The notes below the pieces were generated by a model. That model was not told where the DNA came from. It made no database searches and was given only the letters and a program-made list of their open reading frames with translations. Source: Actinomycetota bacterium (GTDB lineage: Bacteria > Actinomycetota > Actinomycetes > JACCUZ01). Taken from it: a DNA stretch of 64,000 nucleotides. Made by a program: the position numbers and the translations under genes. Below, piece by piece: positions 8,038-16,421 of this stretch (position 1 is its first letter; each line of letters begins with the position of its first letter). The stretch is taken from positions 1-64,000 of the forward strand of contig JAVEDI010000118.1 in assembly GCA_030841035.1 (NCBI GenBank). Reading direction: 5' to 3'.

Positions 8038-8743
8038 GGTCGCACCCGACGTCGCGGGTCACGAGCCGTCGCGCCCACAGCACGACGACTCCCGCCAGCG
8101 CTGCACCGGCGGCGATGTCGAGCACATAGTGATTGGCCGTCGAGATGACGATGAAGGAAGTGATCAGCGCGTGGGCGACGGCGAGACCACGTCCCCACCG
8201 GTGCCGGGTGACGAGCAGCACCTGCAGCGCAACCCACGCTGCCCACGCCACGTGCAGCGAGGGCATTGCGGCGTACAGGTCGGGTGAGACCGTCGTCGCC
8301 TTCTCGGCCACGCGGGTCACGACCGCGGAGTCGACGAAACCCGCCCCGGGGATGAGCCGGGGCGGTGCCACGGGAAGCACCCAGAACACGGCGAGGGCAA
8401 CTGTGTTGATGCCGACCAGGGCGTTGCGGGCCGCGCGGTAGGCGAGCGGGCGCCGCCAATAGATCCAGAGCAGCACGATCAGCGTGGCGGAGAGATGCAT
8501 CAACTGGTAGTACCAGCTCGACAGGAGCTCGACCATGTCGTGCCGGCTCAGTGCGATGTTCACCGCCCGCTCTACGTCGATGTGCAGCCACGACTCGACA
8601 GACAGCAGTCGATGACCGTTCTCGATCGCCTGGTCGGAGCGCGTGGCGGCGGTCTGCCGGATCCGGTCGTACAGGAAGACGAGCAGCAGCACGACGCCGA
8701 TCTCGCCGGTGATGTGTGGACGCTGCACGGTGGGTGAGCTCAC
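7787..8743 (-). CDS. PAP2 family phosphatase / inositol phosphotransferase-like
   Basis: A 318-residue membrane protein. Residues 1 to about 230 have six hydrophobic segments and the PAP2 catalytic motifs: PSLHVAW (second motif, His) and TANHYVLD (third motif, His and Asp). This Ser-Thr-Ala-Asn-His form is typical of the Aur1/inositolphosphotransferase branch rather than undecaprenyl-phosphatases. The last 85 or so residues are hydrophilic and Arg/Ala-rich, and correspond to the receiver remnant read in the wrong frame, so the original stop seems lost. GTG 8743 overlaps the PIG-L stop by 4 bp. Likely acts on an inositol- or glyco-phospholipid made by the same operon. Confidence 0.8.
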   Translation of the reverse strand: MSSPTVQRPHITGEIGVVLLLVFLYDRIRQTAATRSDQAIENGHRLLSVESWLHIDVERAVNIALSRHDMVELLSSWYYQLMHLSATLIVLLWIYWRRPLAYRAARNALVGINTVALAVFWVLPVAPPRLIPGAGFVDSAVVTRVAEKATTVSPDLYAAMPSLHVAWAAWVALQVLLVTRHRWGRGLAVAHALITSFIVISTANHYVLDIAAGAALAGVVVLWARRLVTRDVGCDHAAPPRDGRRPADRDLAEARIAPQRAYRESGPDRCDSSGAPGRDDLRAGAARSRAAGRRRDARLSGDPASATGLGAGDADGAA

Positions 8744-9597
8744 GTGCGCATCACGCCGTCCTTCAGGCTGGCGAAGATGTCATCTGCCAACGGGGTGGGC
8801 GGGTCGAGGTGTCGCTGCAAGAACCATTCCGTGCCGAAAGCGAGCCGGAAGACGGGGTAGGGCAGACGGAGGAAGAACGCGATGGTGCGGTCCGTGTCGT
8901 CCGCGGTCGCTTGACTGGCATGCGCGAGCATGGCCGCGCGCTTCGCACGCAGGTGTCGTCGTACGTCGATACGGTGCGTCAGCTGCGCTCGCGGGGTGTA
9001 GGCCAGCTCGAGGGACGGCAGGTCGAGGCGGCGGCCGAGACGCCCGACCCGCATCAGCTGCACTGCTCGCAGGAGCAGGTCACGATCGACCGAGGCTTCC
9101 AGCACGATTGCTGTCCCGGCCAGCTCGGCGGCACGAACGCCGACGCGGTGCACCTGGATGTGATCGGGATGGCCATAGCCACCGTTGGCGTCGTAGACGG
9201 TCAGCACGTCGGCGCTCTCCCGCTGCAGGATCGCGGCCAGGCGCGCAGCGGCCGTAGCGACGTCGGCTCGGCTGAACGTGTCACCGGGGGCACTGCCGTC
9301 CATGCCCGAGTCGTCGTAGCCCAGCTGCTCGACCGAGGCCGCCCCGATCGCCTTGGCCGCGTCCGCGAGCTCGTCGAGGCGACGTCGGCCCAGCTCGCCG
9401 TCGCGGCGCAGCCGGTCGGCTGTCAGCCCGGCACCTCCGCTGGTCGCGGTGACCAGTACGACGCGGTGGCCCGCGGCCGCGGCCTTCGCGAGCGTCCCTC
9501 CGGTCAGCAGTGCCTCGTCGTCGGGATGTGCGTGGAAGGACACCACGGTGTGCCGCCGCGGATGACCGGTGTGCGGTTGGCTGGTCCCGACGCTCAT
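8740..9597 (-). CDS. PIG-L family deacetylase
   Basis: A 285-residue zinc-dependent N-deacetylase. The signature AHPDDE is at residues 23-28 and the second metal site GHPDHIQVH at about 142-150. The family removes acetyl groups from GlcNAc-inositol or related glycoconjugates (GlcNAc-PI deacetylase, MshB). Start ATG 9597 shares ATGA with the stop of the GT4 gene upstream, and its stop overlaps the PAP2 start, so the three genes are translationally coupled. Context (glycosyltransferase, flippase-like protein, PAP2) suggests deacetylation of a membrane-linked sugar rather than mycothiol synthesis. Confidence 0.87.
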   Translation of the reverse strand: MSVGTSQPHTGHPRRHTVVSFHAHPDDEALLTGGTLAKAAAAGHRVVLVTATSGGAGLTADRLRRDGELGRRRLDELADAAKAIGAASVEQLGYDDSGMDGSAPGDTFSRADVATAAARLAAILQRESADVLTVYDANGGYGHPDHIQVHRVGVRAAELAGTAIVLEASVDRDLLLRAVQLMRVGRLGRRLDLPSLELAYTPRAQLTHRIDVRRHLRAKRAAMLAHASQATADDTDRTIAFFLRLPYPVFRLAFGTEWFLQRHLDPPTPLADDIFASLKDGVMRT

Positions 9598-10784
9598 CGA
9601 GCGCCTTCGAGATCTGCAAGGGTTGCGCGCCGTGCATCGCTCACCGGCTGACCGACGAGGTGGGCTGCCCGCGCGTAGAGCTCGTCGGTGGCGGACAGCG
9701 CGTCGTCCCAGCCGAAGGCGGGCGCGACAGCACAGTTGTGCGACCGGATCGCCCGGCGCAGCGCGGGCGAGGTGGCCAGCCGAGCCAGCGCACCGACCAT
9801 GTCGCCGTCCGTACGCGCCAGCAAGCCCTCGGTGCCGTGGGTCACGAACTGCCCGACGCCGCCGCGGGCCTTGGCGACGATGGGCAGCCCCACGGAGCGG
9901 GCCTCCAGGGCGGCGATGCCGAACGACTCGAGCGTGGCGGGTGCGACGTAGATGTCGGCGGCGGCGAGGGTGTCGCGGATCTCCTGTCGGCTGAGCTGAC
10001 CTGCTAGATCGACCCAACCGGCCATGCCCTGCTCGCGGATGCGACGCGCCACGCTGGCGCGTTGCGGACCGTCGCCGACCAGGACGAGACGCAGCCGCAC
10101 GTGGGAGGGCACCAGGTCCCTCACCGTGGCCATCATGCGCAGCAGTGCCAGCGGTCGTTTGCGAGTCGCCAACCTGCCGACGCTGACGACCTTGACGGTG
10201 TCGGCGTCGGTCGGGTGCAGGGCTGACCGGGCGTCGCGCCACCAGTCGATGTCTACTGCGTTGGGAAGGACGGTCACCTCTGTCCGAGCGCCTAGTACGC
10301 GCCGCACTGGCTCTGCCGCAACCTCGCTGACGGCCGACCACGCAATGGGGCGGCCCCGGACGGCGAGCACCGATCCGCTCAGGGGCAGGATCGGCCCCAC
10401 TGCCGGCAGCAACGAATGGACGGTGACCGCGGTCGGGATGCCGAGTGCGGACGCCGTCGTGGCGACCATGACAGCCAAGGGGGACAGCACCGAGTTGTGG
10501 CAGTGCACCACGTCCGGCTCGAGCTGGTCCACCGACCGTGCCGTCCCCGCCGAACCCAGGATCGTGCCGCGGACCCAGCCGGCGCGGATCCGGTGGACAC
10601 GCGCGCCGTCGCTGTCGGCGCGACCGCTCGCTGCCCGACGCGGACTGCGTGCAGCGGGTGGGGTGCTCGTCACGACGTGGACGTCGTGACCTGCGCAGCG
10701 CTGGCGGGCCACGAGGTCAGCGACGTGGGACTCGATACCACCGAGCCGAGGCAGGTAACAGTCGCTCACGTGGACGATGCGCAT
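9594..10784 (-). CDS. GT4 family glycosyltransferase
   Basis: A 396-residue retaining GT-B enzyme. The N-terminal domain opens with VSDCYLPRLGGIESHV (acceptor loop). The C-terminal nucleotide-sugar domain has VSVGRLATRKRP (about 200-210) and the E-x7-E motif in APATLESFGIAALEARSVGLP. Similar enzymes transfer GlcNAc or mannose to inositol phosphate or phosphatidylinositol. The start overlaps the stop of the flippase-like gene (TGATG) and the end overlaps PIG-L by 4 bp. GT4 plus PIG-L mimics the MshA/MshB and PIG-A/PIG-L logic: glycosylation followed by de-N-acetylation. The acceptor is unproven. Confidence 0.85.
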   Translation of the reverse strand: MRIVHVSDCYLPRLGGIESHVADLVARQRCAGHDVHVVTSTPPAARSPRRAASGRADSDGARVHRIRAGWVRGTILGSAGTARSVDQLEPDVVHCHNSVLSPLAVMVATTASALGIPTAVTVHSLLPAVGPILPLSGSVLAVRGRPIAWSAVSEVAAEPVRRVLGARTEVTVLPNAVDIDWWRDARSALHPTDADTVKVVSVGRLATRKRPLALLRMMATVRDLVPSHVRLRLVLVGDGPQRASVARRIREQGMAGWVDLAGQLSRQEIRDTLAAADIYVAPATLESFGIAALEARSVGLPIVAKARGGVGQFVTHGTEGLLARTDGDMVGALARLATSPALRRAIRSHNCAVAPAFGWDDALSATDELYARAAHLVGQPVSDARRATLADLEGAR

Positions 10785-11818
10785 CAGGCTGCCTCTCCGA
10801 CAGCGACGGGTGTCGGCGTACGGGAAAACCGGTGGATCAGCAACCAGCCGAACAGCCAGGCGCCACCGACGGGGATCTCGAGCCCGAAGGTGAAGGCGCG
10901 GTACAGCAGGACCCCCGCCGCGATGACGGGTTGTTCGTGAGGCCCGTTCAGTGCGATCGCCAGGGCGGTCAGCCCTACCTCGACCAGCCCGGAGCCGCCG
11001 GGAGTGAAGGGGAGTGAGGAGAGTGCACGTTCGAAGGCCAACAGTGTGAGGACGGCGACCATGCCCAGGGAGCTGCCGAGCAGATGCAGGCAGCTCCACA
11101 GCAAGAGGCCGCACAGCAGGTAGTAGGTCAGCTGGCCCATGGTCATCCGTCGCCAGCTGCGTCGCACGATCGTCTTGCCCCTGCCTCGGAGACCGATGAG
11201 TCGCGCTTCCAGGGCAGGGCCGCCGCCATCGCGCCTGCCCAGCGAGGACAGCAGGCGGCTGACCCGTCCCGCCAGGCGCGCCCCTCGGTCGGTGGCCGTG
11301 ACGGCGATCGCGAGAGCTGTGGCGGTGACGAGCAGGACGCTGCCGGTCATGGCTCCTGCCAGGATGCGCCGGTCGAGCGGCACGTCGCGAGCGACGAGCA
11401 GAGCCACAGCGAGAACCGGAAGTGCGGCCTTGGCGAGCACGTTCCAGACGTTGGACAACAGGGTGAACAGCGAGAACTGCCCCGGGGAGAAACCCCAGCG
11501 GCGAGCCATCAGGTAGTTCAGTCCTATGCCGAGGCCGCCGCCGAGCGGCACCACGTTGGCGACGGCGCTGCCGGTCAGGTTCAGGGTGAGCGCCCGTCGC
11601 CGGCTGAGGCCGGGCATCGCCCCCATCAGCACGGTCGAGTGGGCGACGAGGCCCGCGAACCACAGGACCGCCAGCAGGGCCAGCTGCCACCAGGTGAGCA
11701 CGCCCCAGACCGCCGTGATGGACCGCCACGGGGAACCGGTGACCCGCGGCAGGACCAGGACGATGGCGGCGACGGCGAGCGCGGCGGGGGCCACCAGCTT
11801 GATCAGTCGGCCGCTCAC
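10784..11818 (-). CDS. Lysylphosphatidylglycerol synthase/flippase-like membrane protein
   Basis: A 344-residue protein with about eight hydrophobic segments, matching the UPF0104 / LPG-synthase transmembrane family. Key features are VPLGGGLGIGLNYLMARRWG near residue 95 and LPFTPGGSGLVEVGL near 280. The family includes the MprF flippase domain and proteins next to glycosyltransferases of lipid-linked sugars. GTG 11818 is chosen because it shares GTGA with the upstream PAP2 fragment and starts directly before the first hydrophobic segment. Likely moves the lipid product of the operon across the membrane. Confidence 0.8.
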   Translation of the reverse strand: MSGRLIKLVAPAALAVAAIVLVLPRVTGSPWRSITAVWGVLTWWQLALLAVLWFAGLVAHSTVLMGAMPGLSRRRALTLNLTGSAVANVVPLGGGLGIGLNYLMARRWGFSPGQFSLFTLLSNVWNVLAKAALPVLAVALLVARDVPLDRRILAGAMTGSVLLVTATALAIAVTATDRGARLAGRVSRLLSSLGRRDGGGPALEARLIGLRGRGKTIVRRSWRRMTMGQLTYYLLCGLLLWSCLHLLGSSLGMVAVLTLLAFERALSSLPFTPGGSGLVEVGLTALAIALNGPHEQPVIAAGVLLYRAFTFGLEIPVGGAWLFGWLLIHRFSRTPTPVAVGEAA

Positions 11819-12036
11819 CGCGAACCGTCGTCCGAGACGAGCACCGGGTGTCGGGGCACCGACGGGGAGCCGTGCGGAACCGCCAGGACAGCCGCGGCCA
11901 CCGCCGTGCCGAGCGCGCAGCCCGCAACTACGTCTGTGGCCCAGTGCACACCAAGTACCACGCGGCAGACTCCGATCAGGATCACTAGGACAATACCTGC
12001 CGTGAAGACGGTACGGCGGCGCAGCCTGGCGGTCAT
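11815..12036 (-). pseudogene. N-terminally truncated PAP2 phosphatase fragment
   Basis: From ATG 12036 this frame encodes 73 residues that match only the C-terminal part of PAP2 phosphatases: a membrane helix and the third catalytic motif (RVVLGVHWATDVVAG, with Cys where Ser is usual). The first two catalytic motifs and four or five helices are missing; no PAP2-like sequence is seen upstream before the divergent transporter at 12142. The intact GTGA junction with the flippase-like gene shows it once headed this operon. The expressed fragment cannot be catalytic. Confidence 0.7.
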
Positions 12037-12141
12037 CAGCCCCTGATGGGGATCGCAAGCGTGAGGCAACCGGCCCCGGGGCGGTCTCCGGTTGGCCCGG
12101 GGCTTCGCCCCGCCACGCCACCGATGTGTTACCACTGAGCG

Positions 12142-13167
12142 GTGGAAAGCGCGGGCGACGGCGGCGCGGCGCACGGCGCGCCTCCCGTCGGGGCATCCGC
12201 CCGTAGGCCCATCAACCTGGTGTCTCCGCTCCCCGGGCCGGGCGGCTCGGACAGCGCTCGCACCGTGGCGGTGGCGTTCGTGGCCAACGTGCTGGTGGCC
12301 GTGGCGAAAACCATCGCCGCCGTGCTCACCGCATCGGCATCGATGGTCGCCGAGTCGGCACACTCCTGGGCCGATGCGGGCAACCAGGTCTTCCTTGTCA
12401 TCGCCAACCGAAGGTCGCAACGCAGACCTGACCCGACCCACCCCCTGGGCTACGGCCGGGACGCCTACGTCTGGTCGCTGTTCGCCGCGCTCGGCTTGTT
12501 CGCGGCCGGCGCCGCCGTCTCGGTGACCCACGGCCTGCAACAGCTCCTGCGCCCCGAGCCGGCGAGCGACTTCGTCGTCGGGTACGTCGTGCTGGGCTTG
12601 TCGTTCCTCCTGGAGGGCATCTCGTTGCGCCAGTCGGTCCGGCAGGCCAAGCCCGAGGCCGAATCGCTGGACCGCGATCTCCTCGAGCACGTCCTTGCCA
12701 CGTCGGACCCCACACTCCGCGCGGTGGTGGCCGAGGACACCGCCGCGGTGATCGGTCTTGTCATCGCCGGCGCCGGCCTGGCAGCCCACCAGCTGACCGG
12801 TTCCTCCGTCCCGGACGCCGTCGGGTCGATCCTGATCGGTTTGCTGCTCGCGGTGACCGCTGTCGTGCTGATCAACCGCAACCGGCAGTTCCTGATCGGC
12901 CAGGAGGTGGATCCCCGCGTCCGCGCGGCCACGATCCGGGCGCTGCTGCGCATGCCGGAGGTCGAGCGCGTGACGTATCTCTACCTCGAGTTCGTCGGGC
13001 CCAGGATGATCAGCGTCGTCGGCGACGTGGACCTGACCGGCGACGACACCGAGTCGCACCTGGCGGTCCGGCTCCGGGCCGTCGAGGCGCAGATCAGTGC
13101 GTCACCAGCCGTCGCGCGGGCGGTGCTGAGCCTCTCCGCCCCCGACGAGCCGACACTCGAAGTCTGA
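12142..13167 (+). CDS. Cation diffusion facilitator family transporter
   Basis: A 341-residue membrane protein of the CDF family (metal-cation/proton antiport). Helix 2 carries ESAHSWADAGNQ, with the His and Asp of the HxxxD site. Helix 5 carries AEDTAAVIG in place of the second HxxxD. That Glu-Asp form is seen in the ZnT9-like branch, so classical zinc export is less certain. The C-terminal cytoplasmic domain (about 255-341) is present. The N-terminus has a 35-residue Gly/Pro-rich extension. GTG 12142 is divergent from the truncated lipid operon. No metal regulator is adjacent. Confidence 0.85.
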   Translation: MESAGDGGAAHGAPPVGASARRPINLVSPLPGPGGSDSARTVAVAFVANVLVAVAKTIAAVLTASASMVAESAHSWADAGNQVFLVIANRRSQRRPDPTHPLGYGRDAYVWSLFAALGLFAAGAAVSVTHGLQQLLRPEPASDFVVGYVVLGLSFLLEGISLRQSVRQAKPEAESLDRDLLEHVLATSDPTLRAVVAEDTAAVIGLVIAGAGLAAHQLTGSSVPDAVGSILIGLLLAVTAVVLINRNRQFLIGQEVDPRVRAATIRALLRMPEVERVTYLYLEFVGPRMISVVGDVDLTGDDTESHLAVRLRAVEAQISASPAVARAVLSLSAPDEPTLEV

Positions 13168-13243
13168 CTCACCGCTGTGCCGCGGGTCCGCGCGATGCGC
13201 CGGCCCTCGGCGTTCACATCCAGGCGCTAGGGTGCGCGCCACC

Positions 13244-14755
13244 ATGACGAGCCAGGTCCAGGCCCTGCGCGCCGCCGACGGCGCCACGCTGGACCTCGCC
13301 TCGGTCGCGGCCACGCTGGCCGACCAGTTCACCGTGGTCACCCGACCGAGTCAGCTGATCCGCCGCGTCCGCCTCGACACGTTCGATCGAAGGCTGCACG
13401 CCGCGGAACTGACGCTGGAGCACCAGGTCGCGGGCTCGCAGGAGCGGCTCGTGCTCGACGGGCCGGCGTGCTCGTCGACCGTGACCGTGCCGGCGACGGA
13501 GCCACGCTGGCCTGTCCTCGCCGCAGGTCTTCCGGATGGTCCGATCCGCACCGCGCTTGCTCCCGTGATCGGCATCCGCGCCTTGCTGGTGGTCTCCGAC
13601 GAGAAGCGCCGCGTACGGCGGTTGGAGCTGCACAACGAGGACGACAAGACAGTGGCGCGGGTCCAGCTGGACGAGCCAGCCACCGCCACCGCCGCGCCGC
13701 CGCAGCTCACGGTGCTCGCCTTGCGCGGTTACGAGGACCTGGCCGGGCGAGCGCTGCGTCTCCTGACCCGGGCCGGACTGCGGCAGGTCGACCACCGGGA
13801 AGCGCACGCGGCGGACGTCCAGCCGACGGCCGGCATCGTTGCCACCTCGCCGGCCATCGAGCTGCTGGCCGCGCAGCTGGGCGAGTTCCTGGCCGCGATG
13901 CGGGACAACCTTCCCGGCCTGCTCGACGACGTGGACACCGAGTTCCTGCACGACTTCCGGGTAGCGGTCCGCCGGACCCGTTCGACGCTCAAGCTCGGAC
14001 GGCTAGCCCTGCCCGAGGTGATGCACCGCCGGTGGGAGCCGGCGTTCAAATGGTTGGGTGACCTCACGACACCGGTCCGGGACCTGGACATCTACGAGCT
14101 GGACCTGCCCGTGATGACGACGTGGCTGGTGGCGGCTGAGGCAACGGACCTCGACGAGCTGGCGCAGCACCTACGACGCAGGCGATCGTCGGCGCGCCGG
14201 GCGATGGTGCAGGGTTTGAGGTCGGCCAGGTTCCGGCGGCTGATGGCCGGCTGGCACGACACGCTGACCCGGCTCGCCGAGGGGAGCCAGGACCTGACGG
14301 GAGAGCAGCTGTCCGCCGGCGTGCTGGCGCAGCGCAGCATCCGGCGGGCCTACCGGCGGGTCGCGCGCGACGGTGCCGCGATCTCGCCGGAGTCGCCGGC
14401 CGAGCACCTGCACGAGCTGCGGAAGCGGTGCAAGGAGCTTCGCTATGCGCTCGAGGTGTTTGCCCCCGTCATCGAGAACGGTCCACGCAAGCGGGCGGTC
14501 GCCGACCTCAAGAGCTTGCAGGACGTCCTGGGCCGGTTCCAGGACTGCGAGGTGCAACGGCTGGCTCTGCGCGACTTCGCCGAGGAGATGATGGCCGACG
14601 GGACACCCGCGTCGGCCGTGCTTGCGATGGGTGAGCTGATCGGACACCTCGACGTCGAGCAGGACCGCGCCCGTGAGCGGTTCGACGGCGCGTTCGCCGG
14701 CTTCACCCGGCCCTCCGGCCGGCAGCGGATGCAACGGCTGGGGGGCGGACGGTGA
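13244..14755 (+). CDS. CHAD domain protein with N-terminal CYTH-like region
   Basis: A protein of about 503 residues. The C-terminal half (about residues 205-490) is a CHAD domain: helical, His/Arg/Lys-rich, with FLHDFRVAVRRTRSTLKL and HLHELRKRCKELRYALEVF, the conserved basic motifs that bind inorganic polyphosphate. The N-terminal 200 residues resemble a diverged CYTH fold, with a central EKRRVRRLELHNEDD segment. ATG 13244 is preferred; GTG 13232 is also possible. The stop overlaps the ParA start (GTGA), so the two are translationally coupled. CHAD proteins localise to polyphosphate granules in the few cases studied. No polyphosphate kinase gene is in the window. Confidence 0.87.
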   Translation: MTSQVQALRAADGATLDLASVAATLADQFTVVTRPSQLIRRVRLDTFDRRLHAAELTLEHQVAGSQERLVLDGPACSSTVTVPATEPRWPVLAAGLPDGPIRTALAPVIGIRALLVVSDEKRRVRRLELHNEDDKTVARVQLDEPATATAAPPQLTVLALRGYEDLAGRALRLLTRAGLRQVDHREAHAADVQPTAGIVATSPAIELLAAQLGEFLAAMRDNLPGLLDDVDTEFLHDFRVAVRRTRSTLKLGRLALPEVMHRRWEPAFKWLGDLTTPVRDLDIYELDLPVMTTWLVAAEATDLDELAQHLRRRRSSARRAMVQGLRSARFRRLMAGWHDTLTRLAEGSQDLTGEQLSAGVLAQRSIRRAYRRVARDGAAISPESPAEHLHELRKRCKELRYALEVFAPVIENGPRKRAVADLKSLQDVLGRFQDCEVQRLALRDFAEEMMADGTPASAVLAMGELIGHLDVEQDRARERFDGAFAGFTRPSGRQRMQRLGGGR

Positions 14756-15489
14756 AGGTCCTCGCGACGTACAACATCAAGGGCGGGGTCGGGAAGACGT
14801 CGACGGCCGTGAACCTCGCCTACCTGGCCGCGCGGGAGGGTCGGCGGACGCTGTTGTGGGACCTCGATCCGCAGGCCGCCGCTACGTTCCTGTTCCGGGT
14901 GCGACCGCGGGTCAAGGGCGGGGGCCGTGCTCTGGTAAACCGACGGCGTCCGATCGAGGCCGCCCTGAAGGCCACCGACTTCGAGAACCTCGCGCTGCTG
15001 CCGGCCGACTTCAGCTACCGCAACATGGACCTCGAGCTGGACGACACCAAGAAGCGAACCCGGCGGCTGGGCCAGCTGCTGGACAGCGTCAGCGGCGAGT
15101 ACGACATCGTGTTCCTGGACTGTCCGCCCAGTGTCTCGCTGGTCTCCGAGAACGTCGTCGCGGCCTCCGACATCCTGCTGGTGCCGCTGATCCCCGCGAC
15201 TCTGTCGATGCGCGCCTTCGAGCAGCTGACGCGGTTCGTGTCCGAGGTGGAGGGACGACGCCCCGAGGTCGTTGCCTTCTTCTCCATGGCCGATCGCCGC
15301 AAGCGGATGCACCGGGACGTGATCGAGGCGATGCGGAGCAACGGCTCCTGCGTGGCCGACACCATCGTGCCGGCCCTGTCGGTCATCGAGCAGATGGCGC
15401 AGCACCGGGCTCCCGTCCCCGCGTTCGCCCCGACCAGCCGTGCGGCTCGCTGCTATGAGCAGCTGTGGGCAGAGGTGCGCCCGACGTGA
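14752..15489 (+). CDS. Orphan ParA-type ATPase
   Basis: A 245-residue P-loop ATPase. It has the deviant Walker A motif with signature lysine (KGGVGKTS, residues 10-17), Walker A-prime (LLWDLDPQAA) and Walker B (IVFLDCPPS). ParA proteins form ATP-dependent dimers on the nucleoid and move cargo such as plasmids, chromosome origins, carboxysomes or PHB granules. There is no ParB or parS-like sequence next to it. It overlaps the CHAD gene upstream and the NUDIX gene downstream by 4 bp each, so the cargo may be what CHAD binds, namely polyphosphate. That role is inference. Confidence 0.9.
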   Translation: MKVLATYNIKGGVGKTSTAVNLAYLAAREGRRTLLWDLDPQAAATFLFRVRPRVKGGGRALVNRRRPIEAALKATDFENLALLPADFSYRNMDLELDDTKKRTRRLGQLLDSVSGEYDIVFLDCPPSVSLVSENVVAASDILLVPLIPATLSMRAFEQLTRFVSEVEGRRPEVVAFFSMADRRKRMHRDVIEAMRSNGSCVADTIVPALSVIEQMAQHRAPVPAFAPTSRAARCYEQLWAEVRPT

Positions 15490-16385
15490 GTCGGCCCACG
15501 ATCCTGGCCGCCGGCGGAGTCCTGTGGCGTGGCAGCGCGACGGATCCGGAGGTGGCGCTGGTACACCGCCCGCGCTACGACGACGAGTCGTTGCCGAAGG
15601 GCAAGGCCAAGCCAGGAGAGCACCTGCTCGTCACCGCTGTCCGGGAGATGACCGAGGAGACGGGCTACGCCCCGCGGATCGGTCCGTACCTGGGCACGGT
15701 CCGCTACCGGGTGTCGTCCCGCGGTGGTTCCGCGAACAAGGCCGTGAGCTATTGGTCGATGCGGTGTCTCGGTGGGGAGTTCCGGGCCAGCCGCGAGGTG
15801 GACCGGATGGACTGGGTGTCGCTGCACGCGGCTCGCAGCCGGGTCACGTCTGCTTCCGACCGTGCCGTGCTCGATGCGTTCGCGCAGACCAGACGCGACA
15901 CCGAGCCGCTGCTGCTGGTGCGCCACGGTGAGACGACGTCGCCCGCGCGACGCCTCAAGTCCAGCTCCGCGTCGCAGCGGCTCAACCGGTCAGGTCGCGA
16001 CCAGGCCGCCGCGCTGGTCCCGGTCCTCGAGGGGCTGGGGGTCACCGATCTGATCAGCGCCGACCTGCCGTCCTGCGTCGACATGCTTGCCCCCTTCGCC
16101 GCTGCTACCGGCCTCACCGTGCGACGTGAAGGGCTGCTGACCCGTGCCGGCTTCGCCGGCAACGAGCAGGAGGTCGCCGACGGCGTCCGGCGGCAGGCTG
16201 CGATCAGCGAGGCGCTCGTCGTGTGCGGGGAGCAGCCGGTCATCACCGGGCTCCTCACCGCGTTGGGTCGTGGCTCACAGACGCCACCGCCCCGCGAGAC
16301 CGCCGTGAGCAAGGGTGGCTGGTGGTTGCTGCACCACTACGAGGGGGCCATCACCGCGTACGAGAGGCATGACCCAGCGGCATAG
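15486..16385 (+). CDS. NUDIX hydrolase fused to histidine phosphatase (MutT1-like)
   Basis: A 299-residue two-domain enzyme. Residues 1 to about 140 form a NUDIX domain with a perfect Nudix box: GKAKPGE, then REMTEETGY. Residues from about 145 form a histidine phosphatase domain with the LVRHGE catalytic motif and a second His near the end. This arrangement matches mycobacterial MutT1, which hydrolyses 8-oxo-GTP and diadenosine polyphosphates. GTG 15486 overlaps the ParA stop by 4 bp. A mutT1 gene beside CHAD fits a polyphosphate or nucleotide-polyphosphate link. Confidence 0.88.
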   Translation: MSRPTILAAGGVLWRGSATDPEVALVHRPRYDDESLPKGKAKPGEHLLVTAVREMTEETGYAPRIGPYLGTVRYRVSSRGGSANKAVSYWSMRCLGGEFRASREVDRMDWVSLHAARSRVTSASDRAVLDAFAQTRRDTEPLLLVRHGETTSPARRLKSSSASQRLNRSGRDQAAALVPVLEGLGVTDLISADLPSCVDMLAPFAAATGLTVRREGLLTRAGFAGNEQEVADGVRRQAAISEALVVCGEQPVITGLLTALGRGSQTPPPRETAVSKGGWWLLHHYEGAITAYERHDPAA

Positions 16386-16421
16386 CCGGCCCGGGCACGA
16401 GGCCGGCCGTACGACGCCCGG

